Origin: an uncultured Lachnospiraceae bacterium
GTDB taxonomy: Bacteria > Bacillota > Clostridia > Lachnospirales > Lachnospiraceae
Assembly: GCA_947630025.1 (NCBI GenBank)
Contig: CANRFZ010000019.1
Location: 1-50,910, forward strand
Reading direction: 5' to 3'
Length of the DNA stretch: 50,910 nt
Shown one piece after another: positions 50,573 to 50,910 of the stretch. The notes below the pieces were generated by a model. The model did not search any database, had not been told where the DNA came from, and saw nothing but the letters and a program-made list of their open reading frames with translations. A program made the translations under genes and the position numbers. Numbering within the stretch: position 1 is the first letter of the stretch; the number at the start of each line of letters is the position of its first letter.

Positions 50573-50910
50573 TTACTCCGATGTCCTCAGCCGTTCCACC
50601 ACAGTTCCCTTGTTAAAGAAGTGGAGAACAATCAGCGGAATGACCGCAGCCAGCAGCAGATAAAGCACACCAATGACCAGAACGGGAACCAATGTAATAT
50701 TTAGAGTAAAGAACCACATGGAAGGGCCATTCAATGCGCTCTTTAGCACTGTGACAGCCAGGATCGCTGCGACTGCTCCGCCGATAATGTCCGCACCTAC
50801 GGCATAGTAGATGCCCTCATAGACCGTCAGGCGGCGAAGCTGCTTGCCGGTCATACCGATGCTCTGCATGGTAGCAAACTCATGGCGGCGGGTGATGATG
50901 TTGGTAATAA
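50573..50910 (-). CDS. C-terminal part of an FtsX-type ABC permease (cut by window edge)
   Basis: The frame continues to the last base of the window, so the ATG at 50869 is internal. The visible 112 residues (TRRHEFATMQSIGMTGKQLRRLTVYEGIYYAVGA at the start, in pieces, then two or three helices and a short basic-acidic tail) are the standard end of FtsX/MacB-type permeases. Placed inside the element upstream of the sigma-like gene, it is probable cargo; an ATPase gene is expected just outside the window. Confidence 0.85.
   Translation of the reverse strand, partial: ITNIITRRHEFATMQSIGMTGKQLRRLTVYEGIYYAVGADIIGGAVAAILAVTVLKSALNGPSMWFFTLNITLVPVLVIGVLYLLLAAVIPLIVLHFFNKGTVVERLRTSE

Larger units (their letters stand above)
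45932..50910. mobile_element. One end of an integrative (probably conjugative) element
   Basis: Order from the interior outward is cargo permease, sigma-like regulator, excisionase, integrase 2, integrase 1, then a junction region; this is the recombination end of Tn916/Tn1549-like elements. The region is more AT-rich than the left two thirds. The left boundary given is approximate. Transfer genes and the other end lie outside the window, so conjugation is inference. Confidence 0.75.

Overview
The window looks like a gut-type clostridial chromosome, most likely a butyrate-forming member of the Lachnospiraceae. The reasons are the thl-crt-hbd-bcd-etfB-etfA cluster, strong Shine-Dalgarno sites of the AAGGAG type, many small palindromic intergenic repeats, a Bce-type peptide-sensing module, and fairly GC-rich DNA that becomes visibly more AT-rich in the last third. 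No rRNA, tRNA or CRISPR array was seen.

Layout. 1-5.5 kb: a DUF6062-type Cys/His protein behind a multi-hairpin leader, then (minus strand) a hybrid sensor kinase with an aldo/keto reductase, and a small acidic membrane protein. 5.6-14.1 kb: TetR regulator, MocR/PdxR-type regulator, DUF2225 protein, glutaminyl-tRNA synthetase, a DHH phosphoesterase, and an mtnA-like isomerase coupled to a class II aldolase, a likely salvage route for 5-deoxyribose or methylthioribose phosphates. 14.2-16.2 kb: a manganese riboswitch (yybP-ykoY type) with a visible terminator controlling mntP, then an Rpn-type nuclease. 16.3-24.5 kb (minus): MATE exporter, cardiolipin synthase, and a five-gene ABC-2 export system containing an unidentified membrane-anchored protein and an unidentified 75-residue protein. 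24.7-31.3 kb (minus): the complete acetyl-CoA to butyryl-CoA operon with its promoter and terminator. 31.3-35 kb (minus): hpf, an intergenic region with a DnaA-box-like cluster and an AT-rich tract, an NlpC/P60 cell-wall hydrolase, and thioredoxin reductase.

From 35.1 kb the genes switch to the plus strand: an SDR oxidoreductase; an ECF sigma factor, its probable membrane-bound anti-sigma partner and a lipoprotein serpin; a bceRSAB-like peptide-antibiotic sensing and export module with a recognisable operator; an AAA/DUF4143 ATPase and a conserved small protein. From about 45.6 kb the sequence changes character: a 145-bp-period tandem repeat, hairpins, two tandem paralogous tyrosine recombinases, an excisionase and a small sigma-like regulator mark one end of an integrative element. 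Its probable cargo begins with the C-terminus of an FtsX-type permease cut by the window edge.

Two dispersed palindromic repeat families recur in the window. One ends just before start codons and supplies the ribosome-binding site. The best candidates for something undescribed are the ECF sigma / repeat-rich anti-sigma / serpin operon, the start-codon-proximal mosaic hairpin repeats, the five-gene ABC system, and the DnaA-box-like cluster near the switch in gene direction. All functions are read from sequence only; no database search was run.
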